Shown: positions 25,941-34,138 of the stretch, piece by piece
How positions within the stretch are numbered: the stretch's first letter is position 1
Layout: each line of letters starts with the position of its first letter
Origin: JADJOY01 sp046331705 [NCBI: bacterium]
GTDB taxonomy: Bacteria > JADJOY01
DNA: 64,000 nucleotides
Assembly (NCBI GenBank): GCA_046331705.1
Contig: JAXLQJ010000034.1
Coordinates: forward strand, 1 to 64,000
Direction of reading: 5' to 3'
Position numbers and translations under genes: made by a program
Notes under the pieces: generated by a model
The model's input: only the letters and a program-made list of their open reading frames with translations
What the model was told of the DNA's origin: nothing
Databases searched by the model: none

Positions 25941-26519
25941 ATGAGCCCCACGTTCTGGATCACGCAGATCGCCTTCGACACGCTGCTCATCGGCGGATTC
26001 GTGTGGATGCTTTACGAAGGCCGCCGCCTGCGTCGGCTCGCCGCCAACGTGCGCGGCAGCGCCCACGGCACCGCCGCGCTGGCCGAGATCGTCGACGACC
26101 TGGAGGCGCTGACGCGCGCCTCGGCCCTCACCGCGCGCGAGATCGAGCAATCGGTGAAAGCCAACGGCGAGGAGATCCAGCGCCGGCTGCTGCTGGTCGA
26201 GCAGAAGCGCGACGAGCTGGAGCGCGCCATCGATCGCGCCGAGGAGCTCGCGGCGCGGGTCGCCGAGCCGGTGGCGGCGAGCGCGGCCGCGAGCGCGAGC
26301 AGCGCGCCCCGCGCCGGTGCCCACGCTGGCGGCCCCGCGCTCGCATCGCTGGTCGACCCGGCGGCGCCCACCTACGACCTCGCGTGCGATCTCTTGCTTG
26401 GCGGACTCGATCCCGACGACGTGGCGCGCGACACCCGGCTGCCCATCGCCGAGGTGGAAGTGCTGCGCGCGCTGCGCCTCGCGAGCACGGCGCCCATCAC
26501 CCGAGCCTCGCTTCGCTGA
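25941..26519 (+). CDS. SwrB/DUF2802-like flagellar-operon protein
   Basis: 192 residues from ATG with GGAG upstream. One N-terminal membrane helix (WITQIAFDTLLIGGFVWML, residues 6-24), then a long coiled coil (about 35-115, rich in Glu/Arg/Ala), an Ala/Ser linker and a C-terminal helix pair (YDLACDLLLGGLDPDDVARDTRLPIAEVEVLRAL). The C-terminal pattern resembles the helix-turn block at the end of Bacillus SwrB and DUF2802/DUF6115 proteins, which are also encoded just after the sigma-28 gene; SwrB promotes export-apparatus maturation. Function here is inferred from this likeness. Confidence 0.6.
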   Translation: MSPTFWITQIAFDTLLIGGFVWMLYEGRRLRRLAANVRGSAHGTAALAEIVDDLEALTRASALTAREIEQSVKANGEEIQRRLLLVEQKRDELERAIDRAEELAARVAEPVAASAAASASSAPRAGAHAGGPALASLVDPAAPTYDLACDLLLGGLDPDDVARDTRLPIAEVEVLRALRLASTAPITRASLR

Positions 26520-26523
26520 CGCC

Positions 26524-27261
26524 ATGCGCATCGAGGACGGACTCTACACCGCGATCGCGAGCGGTCGGCTGCTCGAGCGAGATCTCGACGCCGTGACCGA
26601 GAACCTCGCGAACGTGGCCACCGCCGGCTACAAGAGCGCGCGGCCGGTGACGCAGGAGTCGCCGTTCGCCCGCGTCCTCGCCGACAAGTCGACGCCGATC
26701 CCGCTGCCGAACGACGGCGCGCTGGGTCGCGACTGGTCGCACGGCCCGCTCACCCGCACCGGCGGCGCCTTCGACGTGGCGCTGGGCTCGGACGCGTTCC
26801 TGCAAGTGAGCACCGAGCGCGGCCCGCGCTTCACGCGCGACGGACGGCTCACGACCGATTCCGAGGGCAAGCTCACCCGCATCACCGGCGAGCCCGTGCT
26901 CGACGCGCAGGGCTCCGAGATCCGGCTGCCCCCGGGAGCGCCGACGATCCGCACCGACGGCACCGTGATCGTGAACGGCTCCGAGGTGGCCAAGCTCGCG
27001 GCCTTCGAGGTCAGCGATCGCAGCCAGCTCATCGGCGACGGCGAGGGGCTCTACCGCCTCGCGGGCGCCGACCCGAGCGCCAGCGTCCCGAGCACCGCGC
27101 CGCGCTTCCTGCAAGGCGAGATCGAGGGATCGAACGTCAACGCACCGCGAGCCATGGTCGACATGATCGAGGTGCACCGCAGCTACGAAGCCGTGATGCG
27201 CGCGGTCAAGACCCTCGACGGTCTGCTCGCGCGTGCCACCCAGAGCCACGGAGGCTCGTGA
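26524..27261 (+). CDS. flgF: Flagellar proximal rod protein FlgF
   Basis: 245 residues with the rod/hook N-terminal signature (AIASGRLLERDLDAVTENLANVATAGYKSARP) and C-terminal signature (EGSNVNAPRAMVDMIEVHRSYEAVMRAVKTLDGLL). Sequence and order before flgG identify it as FlgF. It starts five bases after the SwrB-like gene. Confidence 0.93.
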   Translation: MRIEDGLYTAIASGRLLERDLDAVTENLANVATAGYKSARPVTQESPFARVLADKSTPIPLPNDGALGRDWSHGPLTRTGGAFDVALGSDAFLQVSTERGPRFTRDGRLTTDSEGKLTRITGEPVLDAQGSEIRLPPGAPTIRTDGTVIVNGSEVAKLAAFEVSDRSQLIGDGEGLYRLAGADPSASVPSTAPRFLQGEIEGSNVNAPRAMVDMIEVHRSYEAVMRAVKTLDGLLARATQSHGGS

Positions 27262-27263
27262 CC

Positions 27264-28049
27264 ATGATCCGCGCCCTGCACACCGCCGCCACCGGCCTCG
27301 ACGCCCAGCAGCTCGAGATCGACAACATCACCAACAACCTGGCGAACGTGAACACCACGGGCTTCAAGCGAGCCCGCGCCGAGTTCCAGGATCTGCTCTA
27401 CGAGAACCTGACGGCGCCGGGCACGCAGGACGCCGCCGGCACCGAAACGCCCACCGGCACCCAGATCGGCCACGGCGTGCGCACGGTGGCGATCCGGCGC
27501 TTCTTCGGGCAGGGCCCGGTGCGCAACACCGGCAACCCGCTCGACGTGACCATCGACGGCGACGGCTTCTTCCAGGTGACGCGCCCGGAAGGCGACATCG
27601 CCTACACCCGCGCCGGTGCGTTCAGCCTGTCGAGCCAAGGGCAGCTCGTCACCGCGGACGGCATTCCGATCGAGCCGTCGATCCAGATCCCACCCGACGC
27701 CAGCGACGTCACCATCTCGGCGGACGGAACCGTCTCCGCGATGCAGCCGGGACAGACCACGCCCACGCAGCTCGGCCAGCTGACGCTGGCGCGCTTCGCC
27801 AACCCGCCCGGTCTGCAGGCGATCGGCGGGAACCTGTTCCTCGAGACCGCCGCCTCCGGCGCCCCGACCACCGGCAATCCGTCGAGCGACGGCCTCGGCA
27901 AGCTCGAACAGGGCTTCCTCGAGGGCTCGAACGTGAACGTCGCCGAGGAGCTCGTGAGCATGATCGTCGCCCAGCGTGCCTACGAGATCAATTCACGCAC
28001 GGTGCGAGTGGCCGACGAGATGATGCAGCTCGCCAACAACATGCGGTGA
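27264..28049 (+). CDS. flgG: Flagellar distal rod protein FlgG
   Basis: 261 residues from ATG 27264, nine bases behind GGAGG; the GTG six bases earlier is too close to the ribosome site. Typical FlgG: MIRALHTAATGLDAQQLEIDNITNNLANVNTTGFKR, central beta domain, and EGSNVNVAEELVSMIVAQRAYEINSRTVRVADEMMQLANN at the end. It forms the long distal rod. Confidence 0.96.
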   Translation: MIRALHTAATGLDAQQLEIDNITNNLANVNTTGFKRARAEFQDLLYENLTAPGTQDAAGTETPTGTQIGHGVRTVAIRRFFGQGPVRNTGNPLDVTIDGDGFFQVTRPEGDIAYTRAGAFSLSSQGQLVTADGIPIEPSIQIPPDASDVTISADGTVSAMQPGQTTPTQLGQLTLARFANPPGLQAIGGNLFLETAASGAPTTGNPSSDGLGKLEQGFLEGSNVNVAEELVSMIVAQRAYEINSRTVRVADEMMQLANNMR

Positions 28050-28053
28050 TGCC

Positions 28054-28806
28054 GTGCCCCTCGCCTCTCGCCTCGTTTCGATCGTCGCGCTCGCGGCGTG
28101 CCTCGCGTGGTGCGAGCGCGCCGCAGCCGCGGCGGGCGACGGCGCGCACCCGGCGCCGGCGAGCCTCGACGCCCACGCCCAGGTCGCGCGCTGGATCGCC
28201 GACCGTCTGCAGGTGCCCGCGGAGCTGATTCGGGTCGACGGATTCGAGCTGCCCTTCGGCGTTCCCCCGAGCGAGACCCTCGAGATCCTCGAGGACGGCA
28301 GCGGAGCGATGGTGGGCGCGCTCACGCTGCGCGCCCGTGTCGCCGGCCCGGACGGCCACGCGCGCTTGCTCAGCTTGCGCGGTCGCGTGGCGCTGCGCCG
28401 CGAGCGGCTGCGCGCAGCCCGCGCCGTTCCGCGCGGGCACGTGATCGAGCCCGAGGACGTGGTCGCCGATCTGGTGTGGGACGACGGCGGCCAACCGCTA
28501 CCGGTCGCCGAGGACGTGATCGGCCTGGAGGCGCGCCGCGCGATCCCCGCGAACCAGCCGCTGCGCGCAGCCGACGTGGGCGAGCCCACGCTGGTGAAGC
28601 GCGGCCAGCCGCTCAAGGTCGACTACCTGACGCCCGGCCTCACGGTGGTCGGGACGGGTCGTGCGCTCGGCGACGGACGGCGCGGCGAGCTCGTGCGCGT
28701 CGAGATGCCGGGCGCGCGACGCGTCATCACCACCAAGGTGATCGGCGAGGGGTGGGTCCGCGCCTCGCCCGATGCCCAGCCGATGCTGGTCGGGAGGAAC
28801 CGATGA
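28054..28806 (+). CDS. flgA: Flagellar P-ring assembly chaperone FlgA
   Basis: 250 residues from GTG, with a Sec signal peptide (VSIVALAACLAWCERAAAAAG) and a C-terminal SAF domain (RAARAVPRGHVIEPEDVVADLVW, then AIPANQPLRAADV). FlgA acts in the periplasm to build the P ring from FlgI. It overlaps flgH by four bases. Confidence 0.92.
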   Translation: MPLASRLVSIVALAACLAWCERAAAAAGDGAHPAPASLDAHAQVARWIADRLQVPAELIRVDGFELPFGVPPSETLEILEDGSGAMVGALTLRARVAGPDGHARLLSLRGRVALRRERLRAARAVPRGHVIEPEDVVADLVWDDGGQPLPVAEDVIGLEARRAIPANQPLRAADVGEPTLVKRGQPLKVDYLTPGLTVVGTGRALGDGRRGELVRVEMPGARRVITTKVIGEGWVRASPDAQPMLVGRNR

Positions 28807-29543
28807 ACGCCGCGATCTCGGCGCGACGGGGCGCGCGTGGAGCCTGTGGCCTCGGGTCGTTCGCGCTCGTGCTCGTCTGTGGCTGCGCCGCGAAGACCCC
28901 GCCCACTCCCGACGGCACGCCGATCGCCAGCCTGCCGGCCTCGACCGCGACCAGCGAGCCGCAGGCCAACGCGCGCCCCGCGAGCGCGGGCTCGCTGTGG
29001 CCGACCGACGAGCAGGGCTACCTCTTCAGCGACCACAAGGCGCGGCGGGTGGGCGACCTGCTCACGGTCAAGATCATCGAGCGCGCCGAGGCGTCGAAGG
29101 ACGCGGGCACCAAGCTGAGCCGCGACAACGCCATCGACGCCTCCATCGAGAACCTCTTCGGGCTCGAGAAATCGGTGGTCGCGAGCAATCCCTACGTCAA
29201 TCCCGCCTCGCTGATCAAAGGCGAGATGAGCAACAAATTCGAAGGCAACGGATCGACCAAGCGCAGCGACGACCTCACCACGCAGATGACCGTGGTGGTG
29301 GATCAGGTGCTGCCCAACGGCAATCTGGTGATCCGCGGCAGCCGCGTGGTCGGGCTCAACTTCGAGCAGCAGGTGCTCACGCTGAGCGGCTTGGTCCGCC
29401 CCGAGGACATCGATTCGCAGAACACGGTGCTCTCGACGTTCATCGCCAACGCCGACATCCGCTACGGCGGCAACGGCGTGGTCAACGACAAGCAGCGGCC
29501 CGGGTGGTTCACGTGGCTTGTGGACTGGGTATGGCCATTGTGA
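28803..29543 (+). CDS. flgH: Flagellar L-ring lipoprotein FlgH
   Basis: 246 residues with lipobox LVCGC and FlgH landmarks (SLWPTDEQGYLFSDHKARRVGDLLTVKIIE; GNLVIRGSRVV; LSGLVRPEDIDSQNTVLSTFIANADIRYGGNGVV). It forms the outer-membrane L ring. The last seven codons and the stop lie inside the first copy of a 198-bp tandem repeat that fills the gap to flgI. Confidence 0.95.
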   Translation: MNAAISARRGARGACGLGSFALVLVCGCAAKTPPTPDGTPIASLPASTATSEPQANARPASAGSLWPTDEQGYLFSDHKARRVGDLLTVKIIERAEASKDAGTKLSRDNAIDASIENLFGLEKSVVASNPYVNPASLIKGEMSNKFEGNGSTKRSDDLTTQMTVVVDQVLPNGNLVIRGSRVVGLNFEQQVLTLSGLVRPEDIDSQNTVLSTFIANADIRYGGNGVVNDKQRPGWFTWLVDWVWPL

Positions 29544-29594
29544 ACACGAGCGAGCGGTGGGGGAACCCAGTCGTGCGCCTCGCGGGTGTTGTCT

Positions 29595-29646
29595 GCGGGG
29601 GGCTGTTCCAGCCCCCCGCCCCACGAAGAGCGCGATCTTCGTGGGG
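29595..29646 (+). terminator. Two strong consecutive hairpins after flgH
   Basis: 29595-29619: 11-bp perfect stem GCGGGGGGCTG with loop TTC. 29619-29646: 10-bp perfect stem CCCCACGAAG with an 8-base loop. No T-run follows, so these may attenuate transcription or protect the flgH mRNA end; flgI and flgJ must still be expressed from somewhere. Confidence 0.5.
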
Positions 29647-29794
29647 CCCCACCCCCGAGTCACTCGCTGCGCTCGTGCGGCGCCGCTGGCGCCGGCCGAG
29701 CGAAACCGCTCGAGAACCGCGACTGGGTATGGCCATGGTGAGCACGAGCGAGCGGTGGGGGAACTCCGTCGTGCGCCTCGCGGATGCTGTCTGC

Positions 29795-29815
29795 GGGGGG
29801 CTGTTCCAGCCCCCC
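29795..29815 (+). terminator. G-rich hairpin in the second repeat copy
   Basis: GGGGGGCTG, loop TTC, CAGCCCCCC: the same stem as at 29595, shorter by two pairs. Fifteen bases after it comes the GCTGCGCTCGT core also found at 29666 and 62684. Confidence 0.4.
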
Positions 29816-29946
29816 ACCCCCGAGTCACTCGCTGCGCTCGTGCGGCGCCGCTGGCGCCGGCTGGACGAAGACAGTCGGGAACCCATGCTCGGTGCAGCCA
29901 CGGTGAGCACGAGCGCCAGACACGGTGCGAGATTCGAGGCGGTGCG

Positions 29947-31260
29947 ATGAAGACGACGGCGAATGAAAGCTCGCGTCGACGGGCGGCGCGACGTGGAGAT
30001 CCGGGCGCCACGACCGGGTCCGCCTCGACGTCGCGTGCGCGCGCCGCGCGCGAACCCGCGTCCGTCGACGACCTCGCGTACGGCACCGCGATCTGCGTGT
30101 GGCACCCCACGGCGCCCACCGCGCCCGCGATCCGACGCTCCTCGACACGCGCCCGGGCACGCGCCGCCGCACTCGGTCTGCTCGCGCTGGTGCTGGTCGC
30201 CACCGACGCCCGCGCCGCGCGCATCCGCGACATCGCCGACCTGCGCGGCGTGCGCGGCAACGACCTCGTCGGCTACGGCCTGATCGTCGGCCTCGATGGC
30301 ACCGGCGACGACATGGCGGTCACGCGCCAGTCGCTGGCGAGCTTCCTCGATCGCCTCGGCGTCACCCTCGACGAAGCCGAGGTGCGCAAGATGAAGCCGG
30401 ACAACGTCGCGGCGGTCTCGGTGACGGCGGTTCTACCGCCGTTCGCCAGCCCGGGCGCGCGGATCGACGTGATCGTCTCCTCGATCGGCAACGCCAAGAC
30501 CCTCCAGGGCGGCACGCTGCTCATGACTCCGCTACGCGCCGCGGACGGCCACGTCTATGCCGTCGCGCAGGGCCCGATCTCGCTCGGTGGCTTCTCCGCG
30601 CAGAGCAAGGGCGGCGGCGACGTGGCGCAGAAGAACCAGAAGAGCGTCGGTCGAATCCCCGCCGGCGCGCGCGTGGAGCGCGCCGTGGACGTGACGTTCG
30701 AGGGTAGCCGCGACCTCACCTACGCGCTGCGCGAGCCGAGCTTCACCACCGCGCGCCGCGTCGCCGACGCCATCAATCAGGACCTCGGCAGCGCCGCCGC
30801 CATCGCCACCGACGCCGGCACCGTCAAGGTGGCCGTGCCCGAATCCCTCGCGAGCGATGGCGTGGCGGTGGCGGCGCGGCTCGAAGCCCTGAGCGTCGAG
30901 CCGGATCGGCCGGCGCGCGTCGTGATCAACGAACGCACCGGCACCGTGGTGATGGGGGCCGACGTCCGTCTCGCGCGAATCGCGCTCGCCCATGGCGGGC
31001 TCACCATCGAGGTGAACCAGACGATGGGCGTCTCGCAGCCGACCCCCTTCTCCCAAGGCGGTCAGACCGTCGTGGTGCCCAACTCGGACGTGCAAGTCCG
31101 CGAGGAAACGCGACAGCTCGCGGTGGTCGAGCCCGGTGCCACGATCTCGGATCTGGTGCGCGCGCTCAACAGTCTCGCGGTCTCGCCGCGCGATCTGATC
31201 GCCATCCTGCAGGCCATCCGACAGGCGGGCGCCATGGACGCCGAGCTCGAGATCATCTGA
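29947..31260 (+). CDS. flgI: Flagellar P-ring protein FlgI
   Basis: The mature protein from ARIRDIADLRGVRGNDLVGYGLIVGLDGTGD onward is a complete FlgI (P ring in the peptidoglycan layer). A hydrophobic export segment (ALGLLALVLVATDARA) precedes it. ATG 29947 has GAGGC upstream but gives an unusual extra N-terminus of about 60 residues before the signal; the only in-frame internal candidate, GTG 30097, gives a normal length but has no ribosome site. The start is therefore uncertain, the identity is not. Confidence 0.93.
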   Translation: MKTTANESSRRRAARRGDPGATTGSASTSRARAAREPASVDDLAYGTAICVWHPTAPTAPAIRRSSTRARARAAALGLLALVLVATDARAARIRDIADLRGVRGNDLVGYGLIVGLDGTGDDMAVTRQSLASFLDRLGVTLDEAEVRKMKPDNVAAVSVTAVLPPFASPGARIDVIVSSIGNAKTLQGGTLLMTPLRAADGHVYAVAQGPISLGGFSAQSKGGGDVAQKNQKSVGRIPAGARVERAVDVTFEGSRDLTYALREPSFTTARRVADAINQDLGSAAAIATDAGTVKVAVPESLASDGVAVAARLEALSVEPDRPARVVINERTGTVVMGADVRLARIALAHGGLTIEVNQTMGVSQPTPFSQGGQTVVVPNSDVQVREETRQLAVVEPGATISDLVRALNSLAVSPRDLIAILQAIRQAGAMDAELEII

Positions 31261-31322
31261 TGAACCGGCCCGCGATCGCCCCACCCGCCCACCTCGCGCG
31301 GGATGCGTGGATGCAGCCATGA
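31260..31322 (+). CDS. Possible 20-codon coupling ORF between flgI and flgJ
   Basis: An ATG overlapping the flgI stop (TGATGA) opens 20 codons (MNRPAIAPPAHLARDAWMQP) ending in a TGA that overlaps the flgJ ATG. This double overlap would let ribosomes pass from flgI to flgJ without a new ribosome site, which flgJ lacks. No homologue is expected; the peptide itself may be irrelevant. Confidence 0.3.
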   Translation: MNRPAIAPPAHLARDAWMQP

Positions 31323-31798
31323 AGAGCCCCGATCTCGCCCTGGGTTCCTACACCGCGCCGGAGATCGGGCCGGGGTGGGGCTCGACCCTCGGCATGAACC
31401 GCGCGACCAAGCCACGCGATCCCGCCCAGGTCGCCGAGCAATTCGAGTCGTTGCTGGTGCAGAAGATGGTCGAGTCGATGCGCGCGTCGCTGAGCGGAGA
31501 CGACCTCACGGGCGGACCTGGCTCTGACCTGGCGCGAAACCTGCTAGACGAGACCCTGTGCGCGGCGGTCGCCCACGCCGGCGGTCTGGGGCTCGCCAGA
31601 TCGCTCGGCGCCTCCTTCGCAAGCGGGCCTCCAAGCACGCGAAATGACGCCACAATCGAAATCAACGCGGGCGAGACGGCCCAAGCCTCAAGTCACGCGA
31701 GCGATGTGCCGATGACTAGGGTGCCGAGAACGGTGGAAAGCCCAGAGCAGCAGCGCTCGGCAGAACGGCACCTGGGCAAGGACGGGAACGCACCATGA
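31319..31798 (+). CDS. flgJ: Rod-binding protein FlgJ, short form without hydrolase domain
   Basis: 159 residues containing only the FlgJ rod-capping region (AEQFESLLVQKMVESMRASLSGDDLTGGPGSDLARNLLDETLCAAVAHAGGLGLA). The C-terminal glucosaminidase of enterobacterial FlgJ is absent, as in many delta and alpha lineages, so another enzyme must open the peptidoglycan; the M23 protein at 61752 is a candidate. The last 37 codons hold the flgM promoter. Confidence 0.88.
   Translation: MKSPDLALGSYTAPEIGPGWGSTLGMNRATKPRDPAQVAEQFESLLVQKMVESMRASLSGDDLTGGPGSDLARNLLDETLCAAVAHAGGLGLARSLGASFASGPPSTRNDATIEINAGETAQASSHASDVPMTRVPRTVESPEQQRSAERHLGKDGNAP
31688..31715 (+). promoter_or_regulatory. Sigma-28 promoter for flgMNKL
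   Basis: TCAA, 16 bp, GCCGATGA, inside the end of flgJ and about 80 bp upstream of flgM. The same layout stands before flagellin 2. It would make flgM-flgN-flgK-flgL a late transcript in addition to readthrough from flgJ. Confidence 0.65.
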
Positions 31799-32154
31799 AG
31801 ATCTCGACTCCCCCGAAAACGGAACAAGTGGCCAGCCGATCCCCGGCGAACGCTGCGCGTGCCGCGCAGACCTCGGGTCCGATCGCTCGAGCACGCTCGG
31901 GGCCGAGCCCGGTGGCGGAGGGTGGAGAGGACAAGATCACCCTCTCCAGCACCGCCGCCCAGCTCATCGAGATCGCGAACGCCAGCGAGGACGCCGAGGC
32001 CGCGCATCGGCAACGCCTCGAGCAGCTCAAGGCGCAGGTCGCCAACGACCAGTACCAGGTGAACCCAGCCCGCATCGCGAACGCGATGGTGCGCGACATC
32101 GTCGCCCAAGGCGGCGCAGCCGCCCAGGCGCCGAAGGACGAGTCCACGAGCTAG
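31795..32154 (+). CDS. flgM: Anti-sigma-28 factor FlgM
   Basis: 119 residues: disordered N-terminal half and the conserved C-terminal FliA-binding helices (DKITLSSTAAQLIEIA, then RLEQLKAQVANDQYQVNPARIANAMVRDIV). FlgM holds FliA inactive until it is exported through the finished hook. Its start overlaps flgJ by four bases. Confidence 0.93.
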   Translation: MKISTPPKTEQVASRSPANAARAAQTSGPIARARSGPSPVAEGGEDKITLSSTAAQLIEIANASEDAEAAHRQRLEQLKAQVANDQYQVNPARIANAMVRDIVAQGGAAAQAPKDESTS

Positions 32155-32212
32155 CGGCTGCGGGCACTCCTCGCTGTTCCGGTCATGGACGACCGGTCAC
32201 GGATGATCGCGC

Positions 32213-32758
32213 ATGGATGCAAGGAATCGCGCTTCCCAGGACGTCGCCGTCGCAGCCGAGGCGCTCGAGCGGGCGTATCGGGCGTTGATCGACCACTGGA
32301 AGGCCGAACGGGCGCTGCTGGCGCGCCCGGAGCCCGGGCGGATCGAGCGCGCGACCATCCGTGAGAGCGAGATCCTCGCGGCGATCGCCGCCGAGGAGGC
32401 GCACCTGCGCCGCGCCGGCGACGCGCTGACGCGCGTGCTCGGCGTCGTTCCGCCCGCCCCGGGCTCCCCGACCGCGGCGAGCGGCGAGGCACCCACGCTG
32501 CTCGTGCTGGTCACGCGCCTCGACGATCCCGCGGCGCGGCAGCGGCTGCGCGATGCGCTGGTCTCCTTGCGCGAGACGGTGCGCACCGCTCGCGCGCTCG
32601 GCAAGGCACAAGCACAGTTCGTGGAACGCGGGCTCCACAGCCTGCAAGACGCCCTCTCCCGCTGGGCACGCGAATCCCGACCGCTGGCGGGCTACGGAGA
32701 CATGGCGCGGCACGTTCCCGCCGCGGCCTCCGGCACTTTCGTGCGAGAGACGGCATGA
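32213..32758 (+). CDS. flgN: FlgN-like chaperone for hook-filament junction proteins
   Basis: 181 residues, almost wholly helical and rich in Arg/Ala/Glu, encoded between flgM and flgK where FlgN is expected. It has the FlgN-type opening (LERAYRALIDHWKAERALLARPEPGRIERATIRESEILAAI). FlgN delivers FlgK and FlgL to FlhA. Similarity is of pattern and position; its stop overlaps the flgK start. Confidence 0.78.
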   Translation: MDARNRASQDVAVAAEALERAYRALIDHWKAERALLARPEPGRIERATIRESEILAAIAAEEAHLRRAGDALTRVLGVVPPAPGSPTAASGEAPTLLVLVTRLDDPAARQRLRDALVSLRETVRTARALGKAQAQFVERGLHSLQDALSRWARESRPLAGYGDMARHVPAAASGTFVRETA

Positions 32759-34128
32759 GCGACAGCACCACCGCCAGCCTGCTCGGTCTCGGCCGCAGCG
32801 CGCTGCTCACCTCGCAGGCGGGACTGAACGCCGTCGGGCGCAACATCGCCAACGCGTCCACTCCCGGCTATTCGCGACTGCGCACCGAGCTCAGCACGTG
32901 GGTGGGCGGCGGGGTCGCCGCGATCCGGCTCGCGGCGATCCGCGACCACCTCCTCGAGTCGCGGCTACGCGGCGCCACCTCCGAGCAATCGGCTCCCCAG
33001 GCGCGCCACGACATGCTGGTGCGCATCGAGGACCTGCTCCAGGGCACGGACGGCTCGCGCCTGCAGGACAGCGTGAGCAAGCTCTTCGCCTCGTTCTCCG
33101 ACCTCGCCTCGAGCCCCAACGGCCGCACCGAGCGGAACACGGTGCAGTCGCAAGCCTCGTCGCTGGTGTCCACGTTCCACGATCTCGCGAACGAGGTGGC
33201 GCAAGTCCGCGGCGAGACCGAGACCGCGCTGCGCGACCAGCTCCAGGACGTGAACGAGACCGTCGCCCAGGTGGCGCAGCTCAACTCGCTCATCGCCAGC
33301 GCCGTTCCCGGCAGCGCCGACCGCGAAGCGCTCATCGACCAGCGCAACCAGACGCTGCGCACGCTCTCGTCCCGGATCGGGATCGAGGTGACCGAGTCGA
33401 GCGACGCGATGGTGCAAGTCTCCCTGCCCGGCGGCCCGCTGCTGGTGGACTCCGACGGCGTCGCGGGCACGCTCAGCCTCGATCTCTCGAGCGCGACCAC
33501 GGCGGCGATCGATTACGTGCTGCCCGGCGGCACCGGGCTCGACGTGACGACGCTGGTGTCGAGCGGCAGCGTGCGCGGCCTCCTCGACACGCGCAACGAC
33601 GACCTGCCCGCGCTGCAGAATCAGCTCGACACCCTCGCCGCGGCGCTGGTGACCGAGGTGAACGCGCTGCACGCGCCCGGCATCAACGCCAACGGCACCA
33701 GCAACGACTTCTTCCTCGCCACGGGCCTCACCGCCGCCACGCTGTCGCTCGACCCGGCGATCGCCGCCGATCCTGGCAACATCGCCGCAGGCGCCACCGC
33801 GACCGTGGGCGACAACACCGTGGCGCTCGCGATCGCCGGGCTCGCGGACCGGTCGTTGGTGATCGGCGGCGGCAACCCGCAGACCTTCGCGAGCTACATC
33901 TCGAGCGTGTCGGCCGATCTCGGCTCGCGCTCGAAGAACGCGGCCGAGCTCGCCGATTACTCGGAGGGCCTGGTCGCGTCCCTCGACGAGCAACGGGCGC
34001 AGGTCTCGGCGGTGTCCCTCGACGAGGAAGGCACCTACATGCTGTCGTTCCAGCGCTCCTACGAAGCGGCCGCCAAGTTCATCCGTGCCGCCGACGAAGC
34101 GATGCAAGCGACGCTCTCGATGCTCTGA
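32755..34128 (+). CDS. flgK: Hook-filament junction protein FlgK
   Basis: 457 residues with FlgK N-terminus (LLGLGRSALLTSQAGLNAVGRNIANASTPGYSRLRTEL), a helical/beta middle and C-terminus EGTYMLSFQRSYEAAAKFIRAADEAMQATLSML. It is the first junction protein between hook and filament. Confidence 0.95.
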   Translation: MSDSTTASLLGLGRSALLTSQAGLNAVGRNIANASTPGYSRLRTELSTWVGGGVAAIRLAAIRDHLLESRLRGATSEQSAPQARHDMLVRIEDLLQGTDGSRLQDSVSKLFASFSDLASSPNGRTERNTVQSQASSLVSTFHDLANEVAQVRGETETALRDQLQDVNETVAQVAQLNSLIASAVPGSADREALIDQRNQTLRTLSSRIGIEVTESSDAMVQVSLPGGPLLVDSDGVAGTLSLDLSSATTAAIDYVLPGGTGLDVTTLVSSGSVRGLLDTRNDDLPALQNQLDTLAAALVTEVNALHAPGINANGTSNDFFLATGLTAATLSLDPAIAADPGNIAAGATATVGDNTVALAIAGLADRSLVIGGGNPQTFASYISSVSADLGSRSKNAAELADYSEGLVASLDEQRAQVSAVSLDEEGTYMLSFQRSYEAAAKFIRAADEAMQATLSML

Positions 34129-34138
34129 GAGGCAGCCC

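Larger units (their letters stand above)
29523..29890 (+). repeat. Imperfect tandem repeat (about 198-bp period) between flgH and flgI
   Basis: Copy A (29523-29720) begins in the last codons of flgH (GACTGGGTATGGCCAT). Copy B (29721 to about 29890) begins with the same bases and keeps the order: CACGAGCGAGCGGTGGGGGAAC, G-rich hairpin, CACTCGCTGCGCTCGTGCGGCGCCG. Copy A has an extra hairpin that copy B lacks. A third short trace (GGTGAGCACGAGCG) is at 29902-29915. The region codes for nothing recognisable and accounts for the 403-bp gap. Confidence 0.75.

Noticed and set aside
29595-29850. Possible CRISPR array because of repeated hairpins
   Set aside because: Only two copies, 198-bp period, and the repeat includes the end of flgH.
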